Shown here: one piece after another, positions 5,817 through 6,359 of the stretch | Position numbering within the stretch: the stretch's first letter is position 1 | Layout: each line of letters starts with the position of its first letter | NCBI GenBank assembly: GCA_947485425.1 | Contig: CANKSK010000067.1 | Location: forward strand, 1-6,359 | DNA: 6,359 nt | Origin: Bacteroidota bacterium | GTDB taxonomy: Bacteria; Bacteroidota; Bacteroidia; AKYH767-A; CANKSK01 | Reading direction: 5' to 3' | Notes under the pieces: model-generated | What the model was told of the DNA's origin: nothing | Database searches by the model: none | Seen by the model: the letters and a program-made list of their open reading frames with translations, nothing else | Program-made: the position numbers and the translations under genes

Positions 5817-6359
5817 ATGAGAAATGTGCTGATCGTATTGTCTTTTTTAGCTTTTTTTGTCCTGCAATCATGTGAAAATGAAGTGGATTTACTTGCACCA
5901 TGGACGGAAAAAATGGTTGTGTATGGTTTGCTTTCTCCTCCCAATCCTGGAGCCAATCTAGCGGATACCAATTGGCAATATTTTAAAATAAGCAGGGTAT
6001 TCTCGAATACAGGTGGCGCTTATGCCAATGCATCAAAGGATTCTGGTGCTTATACCCAAAATTTGAATGTAAAATTGGAAAGAATTTCAGGAAAAACGAT
6101 TTTGGAAACCATTTCACTTATTCCCAAAACCATATACACCAAAGAACCAGGAATTTTTCCGAATAAAAAAGAGGTTTTGTATGTTACGGATAAGCCCATT
6201 TTAAAGGGCTCAGAATACCATCTTTCGGTCACCAATCCACAAACAGGCGCGGGAATAACGGCTAAAACCAATACCATTGGCCAGTTTGAAATTGCCTCTA
6301 GTTTTACAAATGAAATGAATGTGAATTGGTACTCTGCAATTAAGGTTCAGCCAGCTTGG
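5817..6359 (+). CDS. Predicted outer-membrane lipoprotein, DUF4249-like, 3' end outside the window
   Basis: The first 181 codons of an open frame that runs off the window end without a stop. Residues 1-18 are a lipoprotein signal peptide (MRNVLIVLSFLAFFVLQS) with lipobox LQSC and Cys19. The following ENEVDL is acidic, which in Bacteroidota often marks surface-exposed lipoproteins. The region MVVYGLLSPPNPG at about 33-45, then a strand WQYFKISRVFSN, resembles the N-terminus of DUF4249-type lipoproteins of Bacteroidota, which begin with a VVYGLL-like strand and a short basic strand and often lie near TonB-dependent receptors. No receptor gene is visible here. Most of the rest is beta-rich, with repeated short strands such as LNVKLERISGKTI and YHLSVTNPQTG. 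Function is not known. The gene is divergent from the coiled-coil protein gene, and its promoter sits almost on the start codon. Confidence 0.8.
   Translation, partial: MRNVLIVLSFLAFFVLQSCENEVDLLAPWTEKMVVYGLLSPPNPGANLADTNWQYFKISRVFSNTGGAYANASKDSGAYTQNLNVKLERISGKTILETISLIPKTIYTKEPGIFPNKKEVLYVTDKPILKGSEYHLSVTNPQTGAGITAKTNTIGQFEIASSFTNEMNVNWYSAIKVQPAW

Noticed and set aside
6050..6277. A 75-codon minus-strand frame opposite the right-hand lipoprotein
   Set aside because: It is fully contained in the plus-strand lipoprotein gene, has no promoter-like element or family motif, and reads as an antisense shadow.

Overview
The window looks like chromosomal DNA from a member of the Bacteroidota, probably close to Cytophagales or its relatives. 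The support is a low-GC composition, start codons mostly without Shine-Dalgarno sequences, matches to the Bacteroidota -7 promoter element TAnnTTTG just before several genes, two lipoproteins with acidic residues after the lipobox cysteine, and protein families typical of that phylum. I see no mobile element, RNA gene, CRISPR array or tandem repeat. The placement rests on my own recognition of patterns and was not tested by a search.

Layout. (1) Positions 1-2071, minus strand: an apparent three-gene operon, read right to left. It holds a Gfo/Idh/MocA NAD(P)-dependent oxidoreductase, an unrecognised beta-rich lipoprotein 30 bases later, and the first 59 codons of a membrane sugar transferase whose start overlaps the lipoprotein stop (TAATG). 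(2) Positions 2072-2265: a divergent intergenic region. (3) Positions 2266-2931, plus strand: protein-L-isoaspartate O-methyltransferase (pcm). (4) Positions 2941-5690, minus strand: a secreted jelly-roll plus coiled-coil protein, then panB (pantothenate biosynthesis), then an RluA-type pseudouridine synthase that starts 3 bases after the panB stop. The synthase converges on pcm with a 9-base gap, and a dyad at the junction contains both stop codons. (5) Positions 5691-5816: a divergent promoter region with four exact TAnnTTTG matches and a 7-bp inverted repeat. (6) Positions 5817-6359, plus strand: the start of an outer-membrane lipoprotein resembling the DUF4249 group, cut by the window edge.

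How the genes fit together. The oxidoreductase and sugar transferase suggest that block 1 works on a nucleotide sugar and a lipid-linked glycan for a surface polysaccharide, with the lipoprotein as an uncharacterised accessory. The pcm, rlu and panB genes are housekeeping: protein repair, RNA modification and coenzyme A precursor synthesis. The secreted coiled-coil protein and the two lipoproteins are the least understood parts. There is no clear evidence of a wholly new system. The best leads are the lipoprotein tied to the sugar transferase, the coiled-coil protein, and the promoter motif TTTGCAGAA, which occurs exactly 11 bases before two of the starts and overlaps a third.
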